Source: Schistocephalus solidus (taxonomy: Eukaryota > Platyhelminthes > Cestoda > Diphyllobothriidea > Diphyllobothriidae). Taken from it: a stretch of DNA of 64,000 nt. Positions 33,501-46,152 of the stretch are shown here, piece by piece. Every line of letters begins with the position of its first letter. Within the stretch, counting starts at the first letter, position 1. The notes under the pieces were generated by a model. It searched no databases, was not told the origin of the DNA, and worked only from the letters and a program-made list of their open reading frames with translations. The translations under genes were made by a program, and so were the position numbers. The DNA lies in assembly GCA_017591395.1 (NCBI GenBank), contig WEDG01004221.1:62001-126000 (forward strand), read 5' to 3'.

Positions 33501-36500
33501 GTACTCCCTCATTATCATGGACCTAATTTATTTTTGTGAAAATACACCAGATGAGTAATTAGGCAAAGCTAATAGCAATAACAGAAGTTGGTCCTCCGGC
33601 TTCAGTTGTGATACCTTGATGATTGCATCCAGTTTTTCCAACTAAAAATGCAAGTACCATAAAATGCAACTGATTTTTTTATAAAGAAGTTGTTTTGCAA
33701 ACGCCTCGGGAAGAAATACTGCCAGTCATGTAAAGTGAGCATTTTTGGAACTAAAATTGTACTTGTTGTTTTTATAACATAATTTTAATTGTGCAAATGT
33801 AAAACTCGTTCATTTCACATTTTTATAGATAGCGGTCAGCGCTCACGCGTAGAGGAAAACTGATGTTTTGACTGCCGTTATCCTACCTTTCTTTTGACTT
33901 TCAACTATCTCGCTCAGCTCGTCAGTGGACCTGTGTAAACCGAATTGAGTGGGTTTATGTGATAACTAATTATTTAAATAATGAAATTGGCTGGGGTACA
34001 CAAATTGTAAACATGCCTCATTCTCTTATTCATAATTAAGCTTTACTATTATACCGAAGTTAACTAATCAAAGAGATGATCCACGATGTACAGTTTTATA
34101 TTGACTTCAGAAGCTATAGCCAAAAAACAAAGACTGGGTAGGAATATCATGACGGGAGAAGTAGCTGCCCCACTTTTATATAAATACTGATTACAAATCC
34201 GTTTAAACAGATATAAACGCGATTGCAAGGAGCATTTAAGACAAAAATGTATGTGCCAATGACAGACGATTTTAATTGTACAGCAGGAAAGATTTTATTT
34301 ATTAATTAGCTATTCCAGAAACTGCGCAATAAGATGCTCCTAAGGATAGATTATCAATTATTTTAAAGCGAATTTTTACCTGGGAATTAATTTAATTCTT
34401 CTCACTTGTCTAGTTTTACATCCGTCATTCTCAAAATACCAAGTTAAACCTAAGCGAACGCCATCTTTTCCGAAGTAACCAGAATGAGTAAAAGTTGCTT
34501 ATAGGTCACCGATTCATGTCTCATGCCATATTGTTATAACCAAAAACTGAAATATCTGCAATTTAGAGGTGAAGGGACAGCTTCTTCATTTCTTGGTAAC
34601 TTTTTGAAAAGTTACTTTATTAAAGAGTGTTTTCCATCATTAAATTTTCTAAAAGAATCTTTGGAATTCACACATAAACAATATTGCTTCTGTGTGCCAA
34701 CGACTATTTCATTCTTTTAGATAAATGGCATGACTAATAAATAAAAATTAAAATACTTAACTACACCTTCAAATAATTTTCCTTGGTTAACTTAAGTTTT
34801 GCACCTAAACTAAGGACTTACGTCGCGCATTAGATGTGTACGCACAGCTTCCTATTTGCCTTAACTGTTAATTTTTTTCAGGTTAACCATAGCAAGCGGA
34901 AATGTCCTATTACCAGAAAATAGTGACATAAGCTGTCATCTACTAGCCCCATGCGATAAGTGTCACGGTTGATGACAACAACATGGTTGAATTTAAACAA
35001 GAAGGTATAATTTTCTTCCGGACACTTTTGTATATATTTCGATACGAGAAGTTAAATGTCAGTAACTAGTGCTGTATATTTAATATTCTGCTCCTTACAT
35101 CTTGTAATGCAACACGTGTTTGTTGTTGGGTGTGACAAACACACATTGCCAAATACCATCTGCTCTACTGCGTGCTTTGCCGAATTTTGCAAAAAAACAG
35201 ATGCTCACATCACAATATGGCAGTGAATTTATAAGTGCATTCTGCGAAACTATCCGTTTCGAAACGTTTGAACGATACAGGTAGTATAATGAGATATACT
35301 CACTAAATTTTGCATCCTATATATACCGTGCTACAATTGCGAAATAACGATTCACTTGAGTGTTAAATGAATCATGGATTCTTCAATATGCTAACCCTGA
35401 TAAACTGTAAGTTTCCGTGGAAAACCAAAAAGAAGGATGGCTAAATATTAAACGTTAAGTTTTATCTGCAACACTTACACCAAGCTACACGTGAGTCTCT
35501 GATGGTTTTGTCATTCATCGCGCATAAGCTCGTTCAAGTTTGCACATAGAACGGTCTAACGAATACAAATTTTTGTCATCCTAAAATTCTACTTAATTAA
35601 TATACAGGTCAAAATGTTCTTTTGAGCTTCACGTTTTTGGCAGAGTCCGTTAGATAAAAAATGTCGGAGTTATTTAAGATATGTTTGCATGATGCCGATG
35701 AGAGCCAAAAAATGCAACTGTGTATAAATTAACTGATGGAAATTTACGGGCTTACAGAAAAGTCTTTCTTATGATCCAAATTTTACAGTCAGTGACCCAG
35801 CTACCTGGATGCTAGCATAAATTCTGAGATCCTTTGTAAATTAGGAAAAATAACTCAAACGGGTTTTAATATTTATGATTTTTCCAAATAGTCAAATAAT
35901 ATTTCCTGCATGGAAGGATGAAGCTCTTCACTTCAACTAATTACATTGACCCGTTTAAAGCACAGTCACCGAAATTGACTAACGACGCAGTATACTTTTG
36001 TCAATTGGTTTACCCTGCTCTTATAAGCACAAGCGTTTACTGTAGAAAACAGTTATTTGAATATGTTTTTTTCTTGTAATCATTTGGTAAAATATCACCT
36101 TAATTTACCAAACGTTTATTCGGGTTTTTAAGAATTAAGACGTGAAAACAAGTTTTAGCCCTATTTGCCGTTGTAGATGCACTTAGAATTTATAGTCTCA
36201 AAAGCTTAGGCTGTACTTATAAGGAAATTCAGACATTGCACTTTGTCATTAAAAGTATACCACATCGTGCTCAAAACGTTTGTAATGGATGTTGTCTGTG
36301 TTTCATACGTGATAAAAAACTTCGAAACAGGACAGATATGATGTTATTTGGGAGCTTCTAGCAACGTCTTAAAAAATCGCATAGGTAAAAACTTTCAAAG
36401 AGCATAAAAACATATCTTGAAGAACAGACATTGCAAAAATGTGCGTTACTATCTGATTTGTACAAGAAAGTAAACCAGTTATCATATTTGCTATAAAACG

Positions 36501-36888
36501 TATTTTAATTTTATTAGTCAAATATGGCAAGCGTACACGTTTAATTGTTCATTATCAGGACTCTACAGTAATACAAAGGGGGTGGAGGTAGAGTAGCAAA
36601 GGTTTAATTAGCCAATAAACATTAAGTGTAGGGAAGAGGGTTGAGGGCATTCAGAAATCAAGATGTATACTCTAGTTCCTTCAGGGACTTAAATAGAGGG
36701 ATGGGGGTGGTGGAGATGGAGCCTGGAGACTTGGCGTCATGCAAGTAGCTACATCTCGGTCGCATCACTGAAACGTGACTTGGCAGGTATGAACACGCAT
36801 GCTGGATTCATATTCGGCCAAGGGAGCCTTATGGCCTGTGTGAATACTTTATGTAAGCACATGGATTAGTTGGATAGGCGCAGGGACA
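27527..36888. other. Gene-free AT-rich stretch
   Basis: No supported gene in 9 kb. Slightly GC-richer islands occur at about 31120-31220 and 31560-31850. The first has about 30 bases resembling the family A block GACCTGCGCAGCATC plus the CT-rich block, perhaps a remnant. The 70-codon minus frame at 31630-31842 is not recognisable. A small inverted repeat (GTGTTTGT and ACAAACAC) lies at about 35116-35142. Confidence 0.5.
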
Positions 36889-37085
36889 CTACTTCTGCCG
36901 TCACAAGTATCCGCTGTCACAAGAATTTGGAGTGTCTTCCCATCACTTTATAGAGGATTCGGAATGACTGGTTTTCGTCTAACTGGTGGACATTGTCAAC
37001 CATCTGAACAACCTTTTCATAAGAGTTTAACTTTTAAATGCATTGCTTTAGCAAGGCAGGTGAGTGCTCTCGCATCCCCTTGGAT
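36889..37085 (+). repeat. Diverged direct repeat S, copy 1
   Basis: Shares CT-CTTCTGC-GTC near its start, GAATGACTGGTTTTCGTCT, GGTGGACATTGTCAACCA and CTTTTAAATGC, with the segment at 37551-37740, in the same order and spacing. The sequence is non-coding. No ends or target duplications could be fixed. Confidence 0.65.
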
Positions 37086-37550
37086 AATTATATGAGTTTC
37101 TGCATGTGTTCTTTATTGATATACCCGATTATTAGCGGTTTTATTCTAAGATATTGATAGCCAAAATTCACTGGCGTTGCATTTAAATAGTTCACTTCCT
37201 CCAGCGTTGTACAACCTTTGGCATGTGACTAACTAAAAAAGGTTTCAAAATGAAATTTTTCCCCTAATCTATTATATTTTTGTTAGGAAAACAAAATAAG
37301 CTATCAATTTCTGAAAACAGAACCATTAAGCATTGATAATTTAAATAAAGAATACCTGGGAAACTTAAAGAATTACTCCAAAACAATGAAAAATTAGTCG
37401 ATGGTCCATTTAAAAGTTCCAGTCTCATTCTAATGAATAAACGGTTCTTATCGTTCAAAAATTGACTTGGTCCTCGCTGATGACATAAAGCTGAAAGGAG
37501 TGTGGCAAAATAAAGACCAAACTGAGAGCGTTGAGTTTCAACTCATATAA

Positions 37551-37740
37551 TGTCTGCTTCTGCTGTCGCCAGTACCGTCTGGCCCGGAAAATTACAGTGT
37601 TCAGCCGGCGTTTTATATATCACTCCAAATGACTGGTTACGGTCTGCCCAGTGGTCGCTGTCAACCAAGAGTGACCGCATTTTCAATAATGATGGACTTT
37701 TAAATACTTTGATTTAACCAGACAGTAAGGTGCTTTCCAG
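37551..37740 (+). repeat. Diverged direct repeat S, copy 2
   Basis: Matches copy 1 through CTGCTTCTGCTGTCGCC, AAATGACTGGTTACGGTCT, GTGGTCGCTGTCAACCA and CTTTTAAATAC. About 660 bp separate the starts of the two copies. Between them is AT-rich DNA without features. Confidence 0.65.
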
Positions 37741-40679
37741 AAATCAAAAATGCGATATTTTGCAGACTGATTAATTAACGTTCAGTCAAGGGCCAACATC
37801 GTGGCTTGTCTGAAATACTTTAGGTATTTTGCACGAATATCTAAAAGAATTTACATTTTTGCTGGAATGTCAAGAGCTAAATTACCTTCGGCGTATGAAA
37901 TTACCATGCTGACAGCACAAGCATCAGCCGCAATGTTGCATGCACACACCGCTAAATGAGGCAGTTTGTACCAAGACTGAACGTTTTGCTCGAAATATAA
38001 GAACGCACTATTATTTGCCCGGAAATTATTTTATAAATTATCTTAGTAATATCTATTCGTTGTCTGTTCAGGCTCAGGTGACAACAGCTTTGAAACTAAA
38101 ATTAACTTCTAAACGTCAAAAGTGTTGGTAGACAGAAAAAGCACGTCCTTTTTTCCCAGTGCAGGCAAAATAATAGGTTTTTTTGACGAAAGCATAAGAA
38201 GGGCAACTGAGCGGCATATACAGGTACAGCTGATTTTGTTCGTCATAAAACATGTAATAAAATATGCGTTGTGGTGTTGGTGCTAAGAAATGGTGTCAGA
38301 TGTAACTTTAGATGCACTTCTCACAAATTGGTAGATTCTAAACCATCACATCATTTTCTCAAACTCATGCAAGGTGATACGGAGAGCAAAATAATATGTA
38401 TTCCTTGAACGATGCATTTTGAAGAAATAAGTCGAAGAGAAAAGGATTCAGTTCGTATCGGAGATTTTTTATTTACAGCAGCATTTTTCCTGGTTAACTT
38501 GGGTAAATATGGAGCACAGCATGTCGAAGGCTTTTCCTTCGACAAAGTGGCAACTAGTTTACAGGATATTCTACCCAACGGATAAAAATATCGATGGATG
38601 CAAAATCAATGAAATTGGAGGATGCTGAAAGCCCAGTTGAAGGCAATAATCCTAGTTAGGTTTACATATGCTATTCTTTGGAGAACTGAGATAATTTAGA
38701 GGAACAGGCCTGCAAGCATAAGCAAGTTTGCACTACATGCTGTGTAAGTTTATCGGATCTCACAGGGGGCAGGAGAACAGTGCCGGGCCTCGTAATGCAT
38801 GTAATTGTGCTGGAGAACGGAAAATGTGGCCAGTTAATAACCCCACCTGGAGACAGGTGAACGAGACGTAACAGCCAGACGTTCACATGATCCGCTAGCG
38901 TACTAAGTTATCTCAAACATTTACGATTTGACAGCCATCTGGTAATTGAAGATCCTTACCAGGTGCTTATTAACGACACGAACTTACTTAGATGTTTTGC
39001 TTGTCAGCCACCTCGGGACATTTCGGCCAGGCACAGGCCACTAACCACACAGTACCATGCGAACCCATTTACGCGTTGAGACAGCGATACCCTTTAACGT
39101 ATCCTGCTAGCTGCACAGTTGACTTCTGTTTCTTTTAATGAACATATATACGTGGCAGCGATTGGCCCTTTCCTTTAATTACTTTACTACGCATTCGTCT
39201 ATTCACGTTCACAAATTGTAACTGATTACAAATTAATTGATCGCTTGAGACGGGAAATTTTCATCGCATTAGCAAATGAACTAAATAATGAAAATCAAAA
39301 AAGAAAATTTTTCCTATATTCTGCATGTTGGATAAGGGGTTTTACTTACAAATGCATTCCAAGCTCAAATTTTTGGCAACAAATATTTCAAAGAAAGTAA
39401 AAAATAAACTGTCCTTTACAGCCTAACGGGCAAATTTTAGTCGTGCAAAGCTTGACTGTCATTGGAAACAAATTGGTATTTACCCACCCCCTTAATACTG
39501 ATATTCTGTACGCGTTAGTTAACATTTATAAGCATCTTTTGTGATCACATTTAAGAAAAGATAGTTAAGCCCTGACGTAACAGTATCCTCCGATTTCTAC
39601 TCGTTAACACCGATCAGCCTCAGTCTCTGTTTTTTCTCAGAATATCATGTGACCATGCTCCCACAATTTTGTAAGATAACAAAAGACATGCTGAATCTTA
39701 AATTTTGTCGTTGACAGTCCGATTTTATGTGAATTGTTCATATCAGATCCTTTCTGCATTAAACAACTTATAGACTGCTTTCGGGCTGCTCAAAATCATT
39801 ATATTTTGTTCTTAAATAAAGTGCAGCTGCTTTATTCACGTTCGCCGATGACCGGAAATACGTCTAACTTAGCGACTAGTTTGCCAACACTCAAAAAATG
39901 CCAAGGGCCACAATCTATTTCATACAAAAACTTATCGATAAAGCTATCCTTTCGTTGTGGGGTTTCAAACTATGTTGACGTTTGGACGAATGGAGTAAAA
40001 TGAAGCGTTCACAAATATCCGCTATAGTTTGGCATATATGGGATTAATGAGCATAATTATATTATTGCTAAAGAAAAATACACGAAGACACGTCATGTTT
40101 CTAAAAATGCTGTTTAATCTTCCTGAGTGGCCTTGCATTATCATATGAAAAAAGACATTTAAAAATGGTGCATATAGATTCTATGCACGTTTAGAGACCG
40201 AGCATACGACAATTTTCCTGGCAGTAGAAGAAAAAAATGGTCATTTTTCTGCTTTTTGATGGAAAGCGTAAGGACTGAATCTATTTACCACCGTTGAATT
40301 GGGAACCCTTTTTATATTTGTGGAATAACTTCCTACAGTAACGTTAAGGCTCTTGCCTACCTGACACCAAAGATTCTTTTCTGGGATTAGTCACGTCACC
40401 ACTGCCTGCGTGAAGGAAAATGACTCTTTTCGCCCATAAAAAATATATCAATATCAATTAAATTGTTGTAAAATATGCGTAGAAGGTGCACCTAATTAAA
40501 TGCACGAGGGTTTTCAGAAATTAACGCTGGTAATCACAGTCCCTAGGTATGACATTCGTACAGAGGTGGATGTTGAAAATTAAATTATCAACATGTTATA
40601 AGTTGTCAAGATATGTTGTTAGAAGTATTCTGAATATTGTTTCCGGTGAGGTGTTTTCAGAGCTACAGTAAATTGCATA
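37741..40679. other. Gene-free stretch
   Basis: No supported gene. A GC-richer patch at about 38700-39110 carries a 71-codon minus frame (38671-38886) without a known motif. Confidence 0.5.
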
Positions 40680-42520
40680 ACTCATTAAATTTCTCTAGTT
40701 GAATTTGAGGTAGAAGCAGGGCAGGCATTTTAAGGAGTAAATTCTGTTTGTTGTATTACATTCTGCACAAAAAACTGTTTAATAAGAAAGGGTAAACTTT
40801 AGATCGGTTTATTGAGGGAAAATCGGGTTATATGGGACAAATTCCGAGGTTTCTTGCAATCCTGGAATTATCATAGAGAATTAAAAAAATACAGCTCAAA
40901 GAATTTTGCTTTCATGCGCAATAATATGAATGGACATATATATGAGCCAACAAAATTTGGAATATATTCCCTCGCAAACGGAAAATTGTGTTTTGTTTTC
41001 ATGAAAATTAGGCAAATGCAGTTTTGAGACATAACAGTGTTTTCGGAAAAAAGGAGGCAGATTAAGTTTAAAAAATTAAGTTTTAAAAGTTTATGACGTT
41101 TTTTTTACCATAAAAGGGGTATAATACATTTTTGTGAACGTAATGTGTTTTACCTTACCGATAATGGGTACCAAAAAAGCGCATGTATAGAAAAAGCGAG
41201 GACACACTACCACTTTTCACTTTCACGGCGTACGCAAAGCCTGTCAAGACAATTGAGGTCTGCAGTCGACTATAAATGAATAAAGAAATTTGAAACGGTA
41301 GGCGTAGACAATTGACATTTTATAGCTTAATCTTAGTTTATATTTGGCCACTCTCTTGTGCGTTCGAAATCTTAGAACAAGACTGAGAAATAAGCAAATA
41401 TATCGAAAAACTCTCAAATAGAAAGATAAAAGTGAGTTCTTTAATTTTCAACAGAAATTGTATCCCTTCTCTTCCGCAAAGTCGAGAATTTTGTCAAACG
41501 TTCCCAGATTATCCTTGAATTCACTTTATAAAAACATTAAGCACAGAGGTAATTGGCAGTGAAACATCTAATTTAAGGGCTTTTAAAAAAGGTATATTAG
41601 TATAGAAAGTTTTTAAACTAATTATAGGCATATATTTTCCCGGCTTTGTTGTGGACGTTCATTTTTCTTGGCAGCAAGTTTTCATGTTTGATTGAGTCAC
41701 AAAATTTGACCCTGACGGCCGTCTGCATTAGAAAGAATGCCCCAAAATTTACTACTTCAGTAAATGATTTTAAGAAATTTTTTATTTTGAAGGTTTTACC
41801 AAACACATCGAACGAAATGAATATTTATAGGCAGTTGACTGATGATATTGAAAATCGTAAAGAGTTCATCCAATTTTCAAAAGACGATCAGACACTCATC
41901 AAAATAGAAAACCCGAAATAGTTATAAATAAATGTATCAATACAAAATTAATCTTTATTTACACAAAATGCTAAATTAACGATTGCACCTGACAATACTA
42001 TTTAAATTTTTAGTCAGTGACTGGCCTTTGAACATGTGATATTATTAAATATATTATTCCTGTGACGTTCTTATAGGAGAAAAATAATTTAATAATCTGT
42101 TTGCCTTGGTCGAACGCATCAAAGACAATGTACACGGGGAAGAAAAACTGTAAATTCTCATGAAACAGTGTTGGAATATACAATTGCATTTAAGGCTACT
42201 TGATGACGGCCTTTCTTTACGTTGCGCTTAATGAAGAGTAATATATATGTGAGAAAATTTGACAAAGACTATTTTCTAAAGTACTTCTACTTTTTCTACT
42301 TTGCTTACTCGTTTAATTGCATGGACAGGCTTCCTATACATTTAAAACTTCAGTTTACTCAACTAGGACAATTGTCACATTTTTGTAATCCATAACCTTT
42401 CTAAAAAAGTAGTATTTCTAGACAATGTAATATGTAAATCACAATAAACCTTATATTTCCTAACAATTGATTCTTCATTTATATAAAAATTTGGTTGACG
42501 CAGGATGCGCTGATTGTATG
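40680..42520 (+). repeat. Ancient direct duplication D, copy 1
   Basis: The sequence is colinear with 48440-50970. Shared blocks in order include CTGCACAAAAAACTGTTTAA, CTGACTATAAA-like and AAATTTTAGAACA-like sequence, GTGAGTTCTTTAATTT, AGAAATTGTATCC, TTGTGGACGTTCATTTTTC, CCCGAAATAGTTAT, TTAACGATTGCACCTGACAA, CAGTGTTGGAATA and TTACTCGTTTAATTGCATGG. An open frame at 41646-41921 (from LWTFIFLGSKFSCL to TLIKIENPK) lies inside and has a related but broken reading in copy 2. The family is unknown to me. It is either an old segmental duplication or two copies of an undescribed repeat. Confidence 0.8.
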
Positions 42521-45500
42521 AGTTAGGATACCCTCATATTTCCTTTTGGAAATTAACTTGAGTTAAAAGTGTTTCTTTTTGCTGCTGCCGACTGATAGTG
42601 AGTTGAAAATCTTACCGGATAAGCTGATTGTTAGATAGCTAAATTGTCTTCTCCTATAATTTTAAATGATAAATTATGGTGACTACGGCGAAAGCATATA
42701 TTTTTACGGCAGCATGACCTTCACATAGCTATCTTTTATTAGCCTATATTGCTTCTACGTTTTTGGAGAAGGGTTTTCACTACTTTCATGGTTCATTTCT
42801 ATATTGCATTTGATAAATCACTATGTTATTTTTATTTATATGTTATTTAAGTTGGGGATAGGAAACCAATGAACCGAACCGAAGCTTTAAAATTACAAAA
42901 TCCGAAGCCAAATTTCGGGAGGGAGTGGCGTGTTGATGACGCTGATGATAATATGGAATATGCATATGGTAAGCTAGTGTAAACTAGGTCTCCATCCACA
43001 CTAGGCTGTGAGTTCAGATAATGATGGAAAAATCAAGGATAATTTAAGAATTTTAGAGTGGTTAGAATAAACAAGATGAGGTGGGAGCAGCAAGTTCCAA
43101 ATCGCACCGAGTTGATTCAGCCAAGTATATCACAGAAGGGCAAGACATAATTTAGTCGAAAACCTCATATATGCTGTCTGAAATGCAAATTGGCTAAACA
43201 TTATCTTTTCCATTTTTTAATCAAAAAGGATTGTTCAAATATATTCACTTCACTCTAAAGCGATGTGACTAGTATACACACCTATTAATCTCAAATCCCT
43301 TTTTTTCTAGATCAATAAAGATATTGCATTACTACAATGGTCTACTATAAAACGTATTCAATGATTGTTTTTCTCACAAAGTGAATTGTATCCTAATACA
43401 CCTACCCAATATTATTAAGTATATGCCTCAATTACATTTGAATTTACTTTTAAACCATCATCGGAAAATAACAACCGGTTCAGTCTATACCGGAACCGGT
43501 GACCACCATCTTAGGCGTTTGTTAGTTACCAATGTATAATTGCTCCAATTTCAAGTTGAGATTAAATTCAGCCTTTTGCAGCGCAAAAAAAGTGTTAACA
43601 ACATTTGGATAAAAACCCATTATGGAAGTGCAGTCTTGGAAACCTTAAGGGCACGGACCATATTAAAATATTTTAAAGCGTCTTTTACTACTCAAATATC
43701 TTCTTGTGGAATCAATATGCCAAAGATGCACAGATAACTCAAGAAGCCTACTTAGATTTCTTATGAAGAATAAAGCAGTCGCAAAAATGAATTGCAAACC
43801 TATTTGAAGACTATAATAATGCAGTATTCAGCCAGTAACGCTATGGACTGCCAGACAAACCTGGACTTTGCCAGTGAAAAACCTGATCCTTTCAAATATC
43901 AATCTTTTCAGAGGATCAAAAATCCTTGTTACCAGTCAAAGAAATGGATATTTGTTAGCTTATTTTGAATATTGCCGGTATTTCATTTGCGGTTTTAACT
44001 CACCCAGGAACTCATCCTCTTGCAGATGCATATTAATGAACTGGAGAACTTTTTATTAGTAAGTTGCCGTTGCATTCATTAATTCTAAGAAATTCGTTCG
44101 CTGAATAATTGGGGCATGCAGAAGGTGAATGGTTGTGTACTACTGCGTAAAATCGTACAATTCTATCTCACTGAAATTCCTATAATATTCCTAACATATC
44201 TAGTTGTTCGGCAAACCTGCGCAGGCCCAAGATGAAATTACAACCACCTGCAACTTTTAAAAGTTTGAGGATAGGGGAACATCCAGAGCGAAACACACCC
44301 TTGATTTAAAAAAAACATTAACAGAACGGTAAAATGTCATTTGGTCATAAATGCAATGTAAAAACGCAACCACAAATATTGGCTCTTGTGCAAGTAACAA
44401 CATCTGACGCGCTTGTCTATTGTATTTTAGGTATAATTTATAGACCGGCCGCTGAACATCAAAACTTTTCTAACGTTTGTGGATTTTTAGACTTGAGACA
44501 ATTCCCATTGAAAAATAGCAGTACATATTTTTAGGGCCATGCATTTGCTTTCGATAAATTTTCGTAAGGCCTATTCATTTATCCTCGTATTTAAATAAGT
44601 AAAAGATGCGGCAAAGCAGGAAAAAAATTGTTCTGTTTTGAGGGTTGGGGAGGAGAGGCGGGAGAGAACAAAATTGTGGTAAGTGTCTTCTGCTCAGTAT
44701 CCGGGGGATTTTGGCCACCGGTAAAGTTAATTATTTGCGGTGCGGACGGCCAACAAGAAATTCCTTTTCATCAGAGTACTATTGTCAGATTACACACCTA
44801 GTCAACTTTTAAGAAAGTGCCTAAGTCAAGCTTAAAAATACACCTTTCCGACAGCGGAAATCCGTGGACTTTTCTCTGCATCTTCCATCTTATACGGAGA
44901 AGGCAAGAACAAATGGCCATCACAGACAACCTATATGTGCATTTATTTATTCACTAGCTCTTGTAGAGCAAATATTCTGGTTGCACAAGAGTCTTTTGCC
45001 CAAAAGAATATGAGAACATCTTCCAGCATTGTTTGTAAAGTATCAGATTAGGAAAATAACTGGCTTTACTCTTGTGTATATGCGCGTAGATGCCAGAGAG
45101 GCCTGCCGGGTGCTTTTGCAAGTGTCATAGCGTTATTCAAATTCCCTTGCATATCATTTGTTAGCTATAGCAGCGGTGGCTGTTACCAAATGACGTCAAC
45201 CAGTCTTCTCTGTGTAGAAGAACTTCCATATAGGCATTACAGTAACCGTGGTCGAGGCTATCAATTCAATCGCTGACCATAACGATCCTGGTGACCACAT
45301 CGTCCCTGACTAACCTGGAGGAATTAACCAGAATTTTGTTTACTCCATCCCCTCTCTACCTCCCCTTCTACCATTCTACCCTGACGATAATTTATTGTAA
45401 GTAGACGTATGCTCGGCGACTTGTCTTTTGAATATGCGGATTTCTATAATTTTGATTTGTATAGAGCAATAAATATATGTTCACGTGTACAACTTCCTCC

Positions 45501-45693
45501 CTTGGCTGTATCATATCGGCAGTAGTTGGTTTTTGAAAAGTGCCGAACATAAAATGTACTTTGCAGTCAAAGTTACAATAGATCCACAATCGGTCGCACA
45601 AAGGCCTTCTTTGTGTACTCTTTGAAGCATTATATTTAGAGTTTCTAACATTAAAACTCAAAATGTAAACGAGATATCTGTGAAAATAGTTGC
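42521..45693. other. Gene-free AT-rich stretch
   Basis: Nothing supported. One perfect 8-bp inverted repeat, ACCGGTTC (43474-43481) and GAACCGGT (43493-43500), lies in a GC-richer spot. Confidence 0.5.
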
Positions 45694-46152
45694 ATGACAG
45701 TGTACACAGCTATCATTATAATTGAACAGAAATACCTATTTTCGTTCTTTGCAAAAAGCCTGTCTGTTTTCACAACTTCTATGGGACCGGAAATTTTTAG
45801 ATTCAACCAACAGTTCATAAGCTCCAAGTGCAGCAGTGAAAACGTTGACAACGTGTGCCTGGCTTCTGTTCAAAACTCGGATTTGCACTTTGTGATTGAG
45901 GTACCGCTAAATTGAACACTGCAAGCAAAGGTAAAACGTTTGTCTCACGGTGGCTGCTTGTATGAGATAAGTGAATGTGGAATAGCCTTGTGCTGCAAAT
46001 ACCGCTGGTTCCTCGAACACACAGCATGCTTTGATGATGAAACAATGCCAATTCGACTGCCGGCTGTTGGCCTTGTGGCAGAAAATGCTAACCAACTGAC
46101 CTATGCGTGCTTAAAACAACCCACCGACTGTATCAACAGACATCTAGACTAA
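45694..46152 (+). pseudogene. Unknown open segment with a single stop
   Basis: One plus frame stays open for 459 bases except for a TGA at 45913-45915. The first half contains SLSVFTTSMGPEIFRFNQQF and SSENVDNVCLASVQNSDL; the second contains GGCLYEISECGIALCCKYRW, CFDDETMPIRLPAVG and CLKQPTDCINRHLD, ending at TAG 46150-46152. It is cysteine-rich and GC-richer than its surroundings, which suggests former or current coding sequence. I do not recognise a family. It could be a decayed element or two exons. Confidence 0.28.

Noticed and set aside
37466..37485. CTGATGA and GAAA close together on the plus strand
   Set aside because: The spacer CATAAAGCT forms no helix and the flanks do not pair; chance.
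41618..41806. 62-codon minus-strand frame inside duplication D
   Set aside because: The opposite-strand frame is the one with a related reading in the second copy; this one is its shadow.
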